Below, in pieces: positions 15,138 to 21,880 of a stretch of 21,880 bases of DNA. Within the stretch, counting starts at the first letter, position 1, and every line of letters starts with the position of its first letter. The notes under the pieces were generated by a model. It ran no database searches, was not told the origin of the DNA, and saw only the letters and a list, made by a program, of their open reading frames with translations. The position numbers and the translations under genes are program-made. Where the stretch lies: positions 1-21,880 of the forward strand of contig JAFGWL010000003.1 of the NCBI GenBank assembly GCA_016937175.1. Reading direction: 5' to 3'. The stretch is from Candidatus Mcinerneyibacteriota bacterium (lineage in GTDB: Bacteria > Macinerneyibacteriota > Macinerneyibacteria > Macinerneyibacteriales > DSCS01).

Positions 15138-15922
15138 TGAGCCGCATTGAAGAGTTTTATGATGAGTTCAGTGATTACCTGATCCAGGATTATATTATTG
15201 TCAATCCCCGCCATCAAAAGATCAGGTCGTTTTTAAAAAAAGAGTTCTTTTTCCATAAACATCAATCCGTCCTTGAGCTGGGATGCGGGGCAGGGGTTTT
15301 GACGGGTTTTTTTCTGAAGCGGAAGACCCGGGTGACCGCTGTGGATATCTCCGGGAAAAACATCAGAGTAGCCCGGGCGATCCACGGGAAGGGCCCCTTT
15401 CTTCAGGGGGATATCCTCAAGCTGGACCTCGGCCAGAGTTATGACTTTATTGCTCTTTTTGATGTCATCGAACATATTCCCGAAGACCGGCTTAAAGATC
15501 TCATCTCAGTCATCGAAAGCCATACACATGAGTCATCGCGATTGGCCCTGACTTTTCCCTATCCTCTGTATACTGATTATCTTAAAGAGAATAAGCCGGA
15601 ACTCCTTCAGGTCGTTGATGAGACTGTTTCTATCGGCGGGATTATCCGGCGATTGGGAGAAATCGGTTTTACATTGGAGTCTTTCGATCTTTTCGGGACA
15701 CGGTGGACAAACCAGTATTCTCTTATGGTCCTGGAACGGAGCGGGCACTTTTCCCCCAGGCCCCACAGGTACTACGGCCCCTTGCCGGTCCGGATCCTCA
15801 AAAAAGGGGGTGCGATGCTAAAAACCTATCACATAAGGCTGGCATTCATGAGGCTTGCAGGAAAGATCAAAAAAAGAATGATCAAAAAAAAGTTGCAGAA
15901 AGAGGGGATCTCTCTCCAATGA
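15137..15922 (+). CDS. SAM-dependent methyltransferase, class I
   Basis: The 261-residue protein has motif I LELGCGAG (residues 46-53), an acidic motif II in VTAVDIS, and post-motif FDVIEHIPED (108-117) of the UbiG/Methyltransf_11 type. Its place among glycosyltransferases suggests it methylates a sugar or a chain end, a known way of capping or varying polysaccharides; this is inference. A lysine-rich tail (KKRMIKKKLQK) could favour membrane or RNA contact. It starts with TGATG coupling and ends with ATGA overlap. Confidence 0.87.
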   Translation: MSRIEEFYDEFSDYLIQDYIIVNPRHQKIRSFLKKEFFFHKHQSVLELGCGAGVLTGFFLKRKTRVTAVDISGKNIRVARAIHGKGPFLQGDILKLDLGQSYDFIALFDVIEHIPEDRLKDLISVIESHTHESSRLALTFPYPLYTDYLKENKPELLQVVDETVSIGGIIRRLGEIGFTLESFDLFGTRWTNQYSLMVLERSGHFSPRPHRYYGPLPVRILKKGGAMLKTYHIRLAFMRLAGKIKKRMIKKKLQKEGISLQ

Positions 15923-17169
15923 AAGGAAAAGTGGCCGTCCTTCTAACCCATCGGTACCCTTATGGAAGGGGAGAAGAGTTCGTCCATCAGGAAGCCGGGT
16001 ATCTAGCCCAAGGGTTTTCACGCCTGATCATCATTCCCGAGGAGAAGTCTTCCGCCAGGAGGACTTTCCCCGGGGAAGCTGCTCTGGAAGAGCTTTCCTG
16101 GGAGCTCCCGGGAAGATTGAAAAGATGGCTTTTCTATGGAACGGCTCTTTTCCGTCCCGCCTTTATCGGAGAGTTCATTAATATTAAGCGCAGGTACCGG
16201 GTAAAACTCAGCTTTTCCTTAGTGAAGCACCTGATATTCTATCTCTTTCTGGCTCATCTGAAAGCCCGGGGAATCGAAAAATGTATTACTCCACTTCTCC
16301 GGGAAGGAACCGAGGTGACCCTCTATTCCTACTGGTCGGGGCTTATGGCCGTCGCAGCAGCCAGGGTGAAAAACAAGATGAAAAAGGATGTGAAGCTGGT
16401 GATCCGGGCCCATGGCGGCGACCTTTATTTTGAACGCAGCCCTTATCAGTATATCCCTTTAAGGCGTTTTCTTTATAAGGCCTGTGATTATATGTCTTTT
16501 GTCACCCGCCAGGGGCAGCTCTATTTCATGGAAAAGCATCAGATCAGTGCTTCAGAGAAGATGGGGGTCGACTACCTGGGAAGTGAGAAGATGGAGATGT
16601 CAGGGGCTTTTGACATGAAGGTCTTCCGTATGTTGAGCTGTTCCCACGTGATCCCCTTGAAGAATCTCACGCTCATTGCTGAAGCCCTCAGAGGCGTAGA
16701 TCAAAGAAGGGTCGAATGGATCCATGTGGGCGACGGAGCGATGTATGAGACCGTAAAAAAGTCCTGTGAAGAGATTCTTTCCGGTTTTCCTAATGTCTCT
16801 GTACGGTTTGTCGGTTATCTTCCCCCTGAGGATTTAAAAGCCTTTTATAAGGAGTCGTTTTTTCACCTCTTTGTCAATGTCAGCCGCTCAGAAGGGCTGC
16901 CGGTAACCATTATGGAGGCTCTCTCCGCCGGGATACCTGTCATGGCTCCGGATATCGGCGGAATCGGAGAGTGTATCCATGAACAAAACGGGCTCTTGCT
17001 GACCTCGTCACCGGGACCTGAAGAAGTCAGGGAAGGGATACTCAAATTCAGCAGGCTGGATGAGCAGGAGTGGCGGGCCTATTCCCGGGAAGCTTTACGG
17101 ACCTGGGAAGCCATGTTTTCTCCCGCCAGGACAGCCGCCTTATTTGTGAAGAAGATAAGGGATGTGTGA
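15919..17169 (+). CDS. GT4 glycosyltransferase, paralog of the fused enzyme's first unit
   Basis: The 416-residue product begins VAVLLTHRYPYGRGEEF and parallels unit 1 of the 770-residue fusion throughout: TLYSYW, RAHGGDLY versus RAHGYDLY, LSCSHVIPLKN versus VSCSSLTPNKR, and the E-x7-E motif Glu325/Glu333 in EGLPVTIME. The frame is open back to 15703 inside the methyltransferase, but the ATG at 15919 overlaps the previous stop (ATGA) and gives the family start. It probably uses a related nucleotide-sugar donor to the fusion enzyme. Confidence 0.9.
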   Translation: MKGKVAVLLTHRYPYGRGEEFVHQEAGYLAQGFSRLIIIPEEKSSARRTFPGEAALEELSWELPGRLKRWLFYGTALFRPAFIGEFINIKRRYRVKLSFSLVKHLIFYLFLAHLKARGIEKCITPLLREGTEVTLYSYWSGLMAVAAARVKNKMKKDVKLVIRAHGGDLYFERSPYQYIPLRRFLYKACDYMSFVTRQGQLYFMEKHQISASEKMGVDYLGSEKMEMSGAFDMKVFRMLSCSHVIPLKNLTLIAEALRGVDQRRVEWIHVGDGAMYETVKKSCEEILSGFPNVSVRFVGYLPPEDLKAFYKESFFHLFVNVSRSEGLPVTIMEALSAGIPVMAPDIGGIGECIHEQNGLLLTSSPGPEEVREGILKFSRLDEQEWRAYSREALRTWEAMFSPARTAALFVKKIRDV

Positions 17170-17173
17170 TCAT

Positions 17174-18490
17174 ATGAAAGGAGTCAAAGAGACAGGCCGG
17201 GAGGGACAGGCCTCTGTGAGCGGGACCTGGTTTCAAGGCCTGCTCTGGATGGTGAACAAGGGATTCCTTCACCTTCTGTCGGCGAACATCCTCAATAAGG
17301 CCCTTCTCTTTCTGACGACGATTATCGTCGTCAGGCTTCTTTCAAAGGAGGCATACGGGACCTGGGCCTATGCCAATAATATTTTGAATTTTTTCATGCT
17401 CTTCAATGGCCTTGGGGCAGTACAGGGGGTTTTGCAGTTCGGAAGCGCTGCCCAGGGGCTGAAGAGAGAAGAAGCTCTTCATAAGGGATTGGCTCTGGGT
17501 ATCGTCAGCAATCTTGCTATCAGCCTGACTATCCTTATGGGCACCTTTCTCTTTTCTCTTCCTGTGAAAGGGAGTACAGACATCCTGCGCGCCTTGGCCT
17601 TTATTCCTCTTCTGACGGGATTATTCCAGATCCTTCTCATCTATAAAAGAGTCCTTCTCCTGAACAGGAGCTATTCCTTTTTTGCCGTGATGCAGACAGG
17701 CCTTCATCTCATCCTGATGGCTGTTTTAGGATATTGGGGGGGACTGACAGGGATCATTGCCGGGAAGTATCTGGCACTGGCGTTTGCATTAGGGGCTCTG
17801 GGATTCTCTTTGCGGATGAGTCTTCCCGGAATCAGAGCCTGGAGAGGATTTGTCAGACAGATCGACAGGGCTTTTTTCAAATTCTGTGTGACGGTATCCC
17901 TGACCAACTCGGCCTCTTCGGCTTTGTATCTCGTAGATACTCTTCTTATCGGGATCATTTTGAAAGACTCTGTTGAAATCGCCTCCTACCGGGTCTCTTC
18001 CAGTATCCCCTTTGCGCTGAACGTCATATCTGCTACAGTCATCATGTTCGCCTATCCCTATTTCGTCCGGATGGCGGGTGATCTGAAAAAAGCGAAACGG
18101 TATTTTTTCAAACTTCAGGGGGGGATCGCTCTATTTCAGTTTTTTCTCACCGGAGCTCTTTTTCTCTTTGCCCCGATTATTGTAAGATTTATTTACGGAG
18201 GGGAATATAACGACTCTGTCGAGGCGTTCAGAGTCCTTCTTCTGGGATATTACTTTGTCAGTGCAGTGCGGATTCCCGGGGGGAATTTTATTGCCAGCCA
18301 GCTCCATGTCCGATTCAATTTGATTTTAACCGGTATCAGCGGGGCCGGGAATATTCTTTTGGACATCTTTCTCATAAGACGGTATGGGAGGCTGGGAGCA
18401 GCCATGGCCACTTCGTCGGTTTTTATACTCTCTTCCCTGGCGATTATGGTCTATATTGCTGTGATGAAACCGAAAGTTAAACAAGAGTGA
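17174..18490 (+). CDS. Polysaccharide flippase, Wzx/MATE-like
   Basis: About 438 residues with a dozen or so hydrophobic segments match the polysaccharide transporter family that moves lipid-linked oligosaccharides across the inner membrane. The N-terminal layout (short polar lead, then LLTTIIVVRLLSKEAYGTWAYA-like helix pattern with a G-x-W/Y turn) is typical of Wzx proteins. The start is uncertain: ATG at 17162 overlaps the previous stop by 8 nt with a poor ribosome site, and ATG at 17174 is preceded by AGGGAT. As the last gene of the glycan operon, it gives the export step. Confidence 0.9.
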   Translation: MKGVKETGREGQASVSGTWFQGLLWMVNKGFLHLLSANILNKALLFLTTIIVVRLLSKEAYGTWAYANNILNFFMLFNGLGAVQGVLQFGSAAQGLKREEALHKGLALGIVSNLAISLTILMGTFLFSLPVKGSTDILRALAFIPLLTGLFQILLIYKRVLLLNRSYSFFAVMQTGLHLILMAVLGYWGGLTGIIAGKYLALAFALGALGFSLRMSLPGIRAWRGFVRQIDRAFFKFCVTVSLTNSASSALYLVDTLLIGIILKDSVEIASYRVSSSIPFALNVISATVIMFAYPYFVRMAGDLKKAKRYFFKLQGGIALFQFFLTGALFLFAPIIVRFIYGGEYNDSVEAFRVLLLGYYFVSAVRIPGGNFIASQLHVRFNLILTGISGAGNILLDIFLIRRYGRLGAAMATSSVFILSSLAIMVYIAVMKPKVKQE

Positions 18491-18519
18491 GTCCCGGACT
18501 GACATGAAACCTCTTGTTT
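18479..18519. repeat. 9-bp inverted repeat spanning the glycan operon end
   Basis: AAACAAGAG (18479-18487) pairs perfectly with CTCTTGTTT (18511-18519), with a 23-nt loop that contains a smaller AGTC-CCG-GACT stem. The left arm runs up to the flippase stop codon, and the right arm includes the -35 box TTGTTT of the TPR gene and is followed by a short T-rich stretch. It may terminate the glycan transcript, act as an operator for the next promoter, or both. Confidence 0.45.
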
Positions 18520-18541
18520 CTTTTGTGCCCTTCCTTATACT
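18514..18541 (+). promoter_or_regulatory. Promoter of the TPR gene, leaderless arrangement
   Basis: TTGTTT (18514-18519) and TATACT (18536-18541) are 16 nt apart. Exactly six bases separate the -10 box from the ATG at 18548, putting the predicted start at that A. No Shine-Dalgarno is present. Confidence 0.7.
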
Positions 18542-18547
18542 GTATCT

Positions 18548-19489
18548 ATGACAAGAGTCATCACCTATTATCCTCTGGAAGAAGTCAATTCTCTTGTGAA
18601 GGGGCTTTTTAAAGATCCGGATGTCAGTTTCCGTATCAAAAGATCCCTTCCGGAAAGGAAGGAAGTTTCCCGGCCAAACGGGATTATTGTACTTACCGGG
18701 GAGGACCCTGATATTATATGGGAAGCTTTGAGAAGGATAAAGGCATTTGACCTCATTTCTCCCCTGGTTCTTGTTACAGAACGGTTGTCACGGATCACAG
18801 CGGATAGCCGGCTTTACCCTCTTAATGATATCATCGATTCCCGGGGCCCCTCTTCGGGTATCAGGGAACGGATTATGTCAGCCTTCAGGGAGATCCCCCT
18901 CATGTACCTTCGCTACTATCAATGGGCGAATATCCTGCGCTTGTCGGGCAAGAGAGAAGAAGCTACACGGATGTATGAAGCAGCCATGAGCCTCAATCCT
19001 TCGTTTCTTCCCCCCGCTATCGACCTCTGCTGGCTCTCATACCGGGAAAAGGATTACAAAAGAGCCGAAGCGGTCATCAGGAGGGTCCCGGGACATGAAC
19101 ATATCCCGGAATTCCTGCAGCTGAAAGGGAAGATCGCCTTTTTAAAAGGGGAGTTGAACAGGGCGCGCAAATATTATAAAAAGGCCCTCTCTCTGGCCCC
19201 CTTCTCCTTAAAAATGATCTTGGAGTACGGGAGGATCCTGGCCAGGAGCAGGGCTTACGGCGAGATCGTGCGGATGATCCTCGGAAAGGTTCCTGAATTC
19301 CTGGAGATGAGGGAAAAGATGAGAAGAGCTGTGAGACGGGCTGTCGCAGAAGGGAATAACGGGGATTCCTACACAGCCTCGCGGATGGCTCTAAGGTATT
19401 TTCCGGGGGACAGGGAATTTCTGGAGGTCTACAGGAAATCATCCCGGGCTCTGGGAATTGAGGAAGGGAAAGAGGAGGCAGAGAAATGA
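18548..19489 (+). CDS. TPR protein with a receiver-like N-terminal domain
   Basis: The 313-residue protein has no signal peptide. Residues 1-115 read as alternating strands and helices like a response-regulator receiver (GIIVLTGED, then SPLVLVTERL, then NDIIDSRGPSSG before a final helix), but the acidic pocket and phospho-Asp are not there. From about 120 to 225 there are tetratricopeptide repeats, with clear units near 125-155 (AxMYEAAMSLNP) and 190-222 (ARKYYKKALSLAP). Such proteins usually act as cytoplasmic adaptors. The ATG is leaderless, six bases after TATACT. Its stop overlaps the next gene (ATGA), and an NtrC-type regulator follows, so a role in that pathway is plausible but inferred. 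Confidence 0.75.
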   Translation: MTRVITYYPLEEVNSLVKGLFKDPDVSFRIKRSLPERKEVSRPNGIIVLTGEDPDIIWEALRRIKAFDLISPLVLVTERLSRITADSRLYPLNDIIDSRGPSSGIRERIMSAFREIPLMYLRYYQWANILRLSGKREEATRMYEAAMSLNPSFLPPAIDLCWLSYREKDYKRAEAVIRRVPGHEHIPEFLQLKGKIAFLKGELNRARKYYKKALSLAPFSLKMILEYGRILARSRAYGEIVRMILGKVPEFLEMREKMRRAVRRAVAEGNNGDSYTASRMALRYFPGDREFLEVYRKSSRALGIEEGKEEAEK

Positions 19490-20202
19490 AAAGAGGAATC
19501 GGAATGTTTCTTTTGGTTTTTCTTATTATCGGTTTCTCGGCGGGGGAGGAGGCCCGGATCCTCTCCTTTTTTGCCGATGACCCCCTGCTGGCGCCCTATG
19601 TCACGGAACTGGAGCCGGAATCCACTCTTTCCGGACGCGATGAGGCGGACATCATCTTCTATAACGGGCTCCTTCAGAAGGAGGCTGAGAAGAGGGCCTT
19701 TGACTATACCCTGGGTATGGGCGAGGTCCTGGCAGGGGCGGACAGGGAAATGAATCCCTATATTATCTATAATTTTGATAACCTGGGCAGGGCTGTGGAT
19801 AATATGGCACAGGTGCTTGCTCTGTACCATCCTGAGAGGGCCGAAGATTATACCGAGCGAGCCCGGCTTATCCGGAAAAGGTTGCAGGAAGAAAAAAAAG
19901 ACTCTAAAATAGACAAAAGTCTTGTCCTGGCCATGGGAGAGCTTTTCGACTATCTCCTGAAAGAGATGGGAGTGAAAAAAGTCAGTGTGGACCGCTTTTT
20001 TATCTATCGGGAGAAAGCAGCAGGGGTCATCCCGCCCGCCCAGGTCTTATGTGAGAGCCTGCCCGAAAGCGACCTGGAACTTCAGCTGAAGTACCACCGC
20101 TATTTTCCTTCGGCTGTGAAGAGAGAAGAGTTCACACGGGTGGAAGATTTTCTCAAAGCTGTGGCAGAGGAGGTGAAGCATGGGAAATATTCTGGTTCTT
20201 GA
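19486..20202 (+). CDS. Secreted ZnuA/TroA-like protein lacking the metal ligands
   Basis: The 238-residue product has a signal peptide (LLVFLIIGF core, no lipobox) and then a pattern matching zinc/manganese ABC solute-binding proteins: EADIIFYNGLLQKE (compare ADLVVYNGLGLE), NPYIIYNFDNLGRAVDNMA (compare DPHVWLDPKNA) and a long backbone helix with YHPERAEDYTERA. The histidines that bind metal are replaced: the first segment is absent, DPH reads NPY, and the third His position lies in GELFDYL. It is shorter than the usual 280-310 residues and no permease or ATPase is nearby. GAGGAGG precedes the ATG. It may be a sensor or scaffold rather than a transporter part; the fold assignment is from motif reading only. 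Confidence 0.6.
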   Translation: MKRGIGMFLLVFLIIGFSAGEEARILSFFADDPLLAPYVTELEPESTLSGRDEADIIFYNGLLQKEAEKRAFDYTLGMGEVLAGADREMNPYIIYNFDNLGRAVDNMAQVLALYHPERAEDYTERARLIRKRLQEEKKDSKIDKSLVLAMGELFDYLLKEMGVKKVSVDRFFIYREKAAGVIPPAQVLCESLPESDLELQLKYHRYFPSAVKREEFTRVEDFLKAVAEEVKHGKYSGS

Positions 20203-21517
20203 CGATGAACAGGGCATGCGCGATATGCTTCAGATGATGCTGGAAGAGGAAGGCTACAACGTGACCACTGTGCCCGGCATTGCAGAAGCCACCGCCGCCG
20301 TGAAGCAGAATGTCTATGACCTGATCATCTCCGATCTGCGCCTGGAAGACGGGAACGGTATCGACTTCCTTTCAACCGTCAAAGAGATATCCCCTTTCAG
20401 TTCCGTGATCATCATAACGGCCTATGCAACGCTTGAGAGCGCTCTCAAAGCCATCCGGATAGGTGCCTATGACTATATCCTTAAACCCTTCAAGATCGAT
20501 ATGCTCCGGAACACGGTGCGGAACGCCTTTCAAAAAAAGACCTTGGTGGAGGAAAACCTCTATCTCCGTGAATTGGCCGACAGGGCGAATATTTATGATA
20601 ATATAGTGGCGGAAAGCCGCATCATCCGGAACCTCATCGACCTCTCCTACAAAGCGGCCCAGAGCGATGCCAATATCATGATCACCGGGGAGAGCGGTGT
20701 GGGAAAAGAGATGTTTGCCCGCTTCATCCACAAGAACAGCCGCCGGAAAGAGGAGCCTTTCATTGCCATCAACTGCGGAGCTTTGCCGGAAAACCTTCTG
20801 GAAAGCGAGCTCTTCGGCTATGTAACGGGAGCTTTTACAGGAGCCAATAAAAACAAGGAAGGGCTTTTTGTCGTGGCCAACAAGGGGACCATATTCCTTG
20901 ATGAGATCTCCGAGACGACGAATAATTTTCAAGTCAAACTCCTCAGGGTGATCCAGGAACAGGAGATCCGCCCCGTAGGAAGCAGCAGTGTCAAAAAGAT
21001 CGATGTCCGGATCATCGCCGCTTCCAATAAAGATATGAGCGTCATGGTGGAGGAGGGCTCCTTCCGGAAAGACCTCTATTACCGGATCAATGTCATCCCG
21101 GTCCATATTCCTCCGTTACGGGAAAGGCGGGAAGACATCCCCCTCCTGGCAGATCATTTTCTCCGTCAGTATGGAAACAACAGGAAGAAACTGGCCCCCG
21201 ATGCCCTGGAGATGCTGCTTCGCTATGAATTCCCCGGGAATGTGCGGGAACTTCAGAATATTATCGAACGGGTCTGTGTCCTCACCCAGGGGTCCCTGAT
21301 CACAAAAGAGGATCTCTACTTTTTAGAACCTTCCGGGGAAGAGGGGTATGGAGAGACAGCGCTTATTCCCTTGAAAGAAGTGGAAAAGCGGCATCTTCTG
21401 AGGGTTCTCAGGGCTTGTGAAGGGAATAAGAGCCGGGCTGCGGATATCCTCGGGGTGAGCCGGAAATTTATCTATTCAAAGGTCAAAGAGTATCAACTGG
21501 ATGAGAATGAAGCATAA
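20180..21517 (+). CDS. NtrC-family sigma-54 response regulator
   Basis: The 445-residue protein has three classic parts. The receiver (1-120) has acidic Asp8/Asp9, phospho-acceptor Asp52 in ISDLRLEDG, Thr80 and Lys102 in LKPF. The AAA+ domain (about 140-375) has Walker A GESGVGKE (170-177), the sigma-54 contact GAFTGA (217-222) and Walker B GTIFLDE (236-242). A Fis-type helix-turn-helix follows at about 395-440 (NKSRAADILGVSRKFIY). It activates sigma-54 promoters when phosphorylated. AGGAGGTG at about 20168-20175 precedes the ATG, which overlaps the previous gene by 23 nt. No histidine kinase gene lies in the window. Confidence 0.95.
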   Translation: MGNILVLDDEQGMRDMLQMMLEEEGYNVTTVPGIAEATAAVKQNVYDLIISDLRLEDGNGIDFLSTVKEISPFSSVIIITAYATLESALKAIRIGAYDYILKPFKIDMLRNTVRNAFQKKTLVEENLYLRELADRANIYDNIVAESRIIRNLIDLSYKAAQSDANIMITGESGVGKEMFARFIHKNSRRKEEPFIAINCGALPENLLESELFGYVTGAFTGANKNKEGLFVVANKGTIFLDEISETTNNFQVKLLRVIQEQEIRPVGSSSVKKIDVRIIAASNKDMSVMVEEGSFRKDLYYRINVIPVHIPPLRERREDIPLLADHFLRQYGNNRKKLAPDALEMLLRYEFPGNVRELQNIIERVCVLTQGSLITKEDLYFLEPSGEEGYGETALIPLKEVEKRHLLRVLRACEGNKSRAADILGVSRKFIYSKVKEYQLDENEA

Positions 21518-21880
21518 TCTCTACTATACTCCGGAACTCCTCGCTTTTCTCGAATCCTATTCCGCTTTTCCCGTGCCGGAGCTGGACAGGCTTCTGGAGA
21601 GAGAGGAGGAGGGGGTGAACCCTTCTGTGGGACAGCGCACCGGGGCCTTTCTTTCTCTGCTTGCAAGCATCGCGCAACCCGCCCGTATTCTAGAGCTGGG
21701 GGCCTGTGAAGGGGCGTCAGCCATTATGATGTCCAGGGCCTGCCCGGAAGCCGAGATCATCACGATAGAGATACGCCCCGAGCTGGCGCAAAGAGCCCGC
21801 GCTCATTTCAGGGAGTTCGGTGTGGAGGAGAAGGTTACTCTTCTTGAAGGGGATATGATGGAGATCGTCCCGGCTCTCAG
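21507..21880 (+). CDS. O-methyltransferase, partial (runs off the right edge)
   Basis: About 124 residues are visible and the frame is open to the edge. The start region MKHNLYYTPELLAFLESY leads into VNPSVGQRTGAFLSLLA, then motif I ILELGACEGASA and IITIEIRPELAQRARAHF, which resembles the COG4122/YrrM group of SAM-dependent O-methyltransferases. An in-frame ATG at 21501 is an alternative start. It overlaps the end of the regulator gene and so belongs to the same transcript. The substrate is unknown. Confidence 0.8.
   Translation, partial: MKHNLYYTPELLAFLESYSAFPVPELDRLLEREEEGVNPSVGQRTGAFLSLLASIAQPARILELGACEGASAIMMSRACPEAEIITIEIRPELAQRARAHFREFGVEEKVTLLEGDMMEIVPAL

Noticed and set aside
15703-15918. 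Start of the second GT4 enzyme at 15703
   Set aside because: This stretch is the out-of-frame 3' part of the methyltransferase; the family N-terminus begins at 15919 with an ATGA overlap.
9204-18490. Glycan operon as a recently acquired island
   Set aside because: Base composition and codon style look the same as in the fab operon, and no integrase, tRNA or repeat borders it.
20372-21106. Long minus-strand frame of 244 codons opposite the NtrC-type gene
   Set aside because: It mirrors strongly conserved receiver and AAA+ coding sequence, has no recognisable domain and no ribosome site that I could see.
1-21880. tRNA, rRNA, CRISPR arrays, insertion sequences or att sites
   Set aside because: I saw no cloverleaf sequences, repeat-spacer pattern, transposase motifs or flanking repeats; coding density leaves no gap above about 150 nt.

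Overview
The window comes from a bacterium with roughly half G+C (estimated by eye). Genes are tightly packed and mostly co-directional. Signal peptides, a type IV pilin-like protein, a Wzx-type flippase and a sigma-54 activator fit a diderm (Gram-negative) cell. A superoxide-reductase-like secreted protein, a radical SAM enzyme and a nitroreductase would suit an anaerobe. I cannot name the phylum from the sequence.

Region 1 (about 1-6616) is a housekeeping operon: yceD, rpmF, fabH, fabD, fabG, acpP, fabF, rnc and a radical SAM gene. It covers ribosome-linked functions, type II fatty acid initiation and elongation, and RNase III. plsX, often found between rpmF and fabH, is absent here. A very stable UUCG-capped hairpin separates acpP from fabF.

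Region 2 (about 6603-9069) holds four small transcription units or gene pairs: a lone type IV pilin-like gene (minus), a nitroreductase plus a secreted superoxide-reductase-fold protein (plus), and a secreted alpha/beta hydrolase with a degraded catalytic site (minus). Both convergent gene pairs overlap tail to tail by exactly 14 nt.

Region 3 (about 9147-18490) is an eight-gene glycan operon: hotdog thioesterase, WbpI-like UDP-sugar 2-epimerase, four glycosyltransferase genes (five GT-B units, because one gene is a tandem fusion), a SAM methyltransferase and a flippase. Most junctions overlap. No polymerase or priming transferase is in view, so the product may be finished by genes elsewhere.

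Region 4 (about 18514-21880) is a regulatory-looking operon: a TPR protein with a receiver-like but acid-less N-terminus, a secreted ZnuA/TroA-like protein lacking the metal-binding histidines, an NtrC-type sigma-54 activator and the start of an O-methyltransferase. The first three may form an undescribed signalling module.

A pattern runs across regions. Three operon-first genes (pilin-like, hydrolase, TPR) have TATAAT or TATACT followed by exactly 6 nt and then ATG, with no Shine-Dalgarno. yceD has TATACT, 9 pyrimidines, then ATG. This strongly suggests leaderless mRNAs at operon starts, while many internal genes have Shine-Dalgarno sites. Two further promoters sit just ahead of 7-codon mini-ORFs that run up to or into the real gene start.
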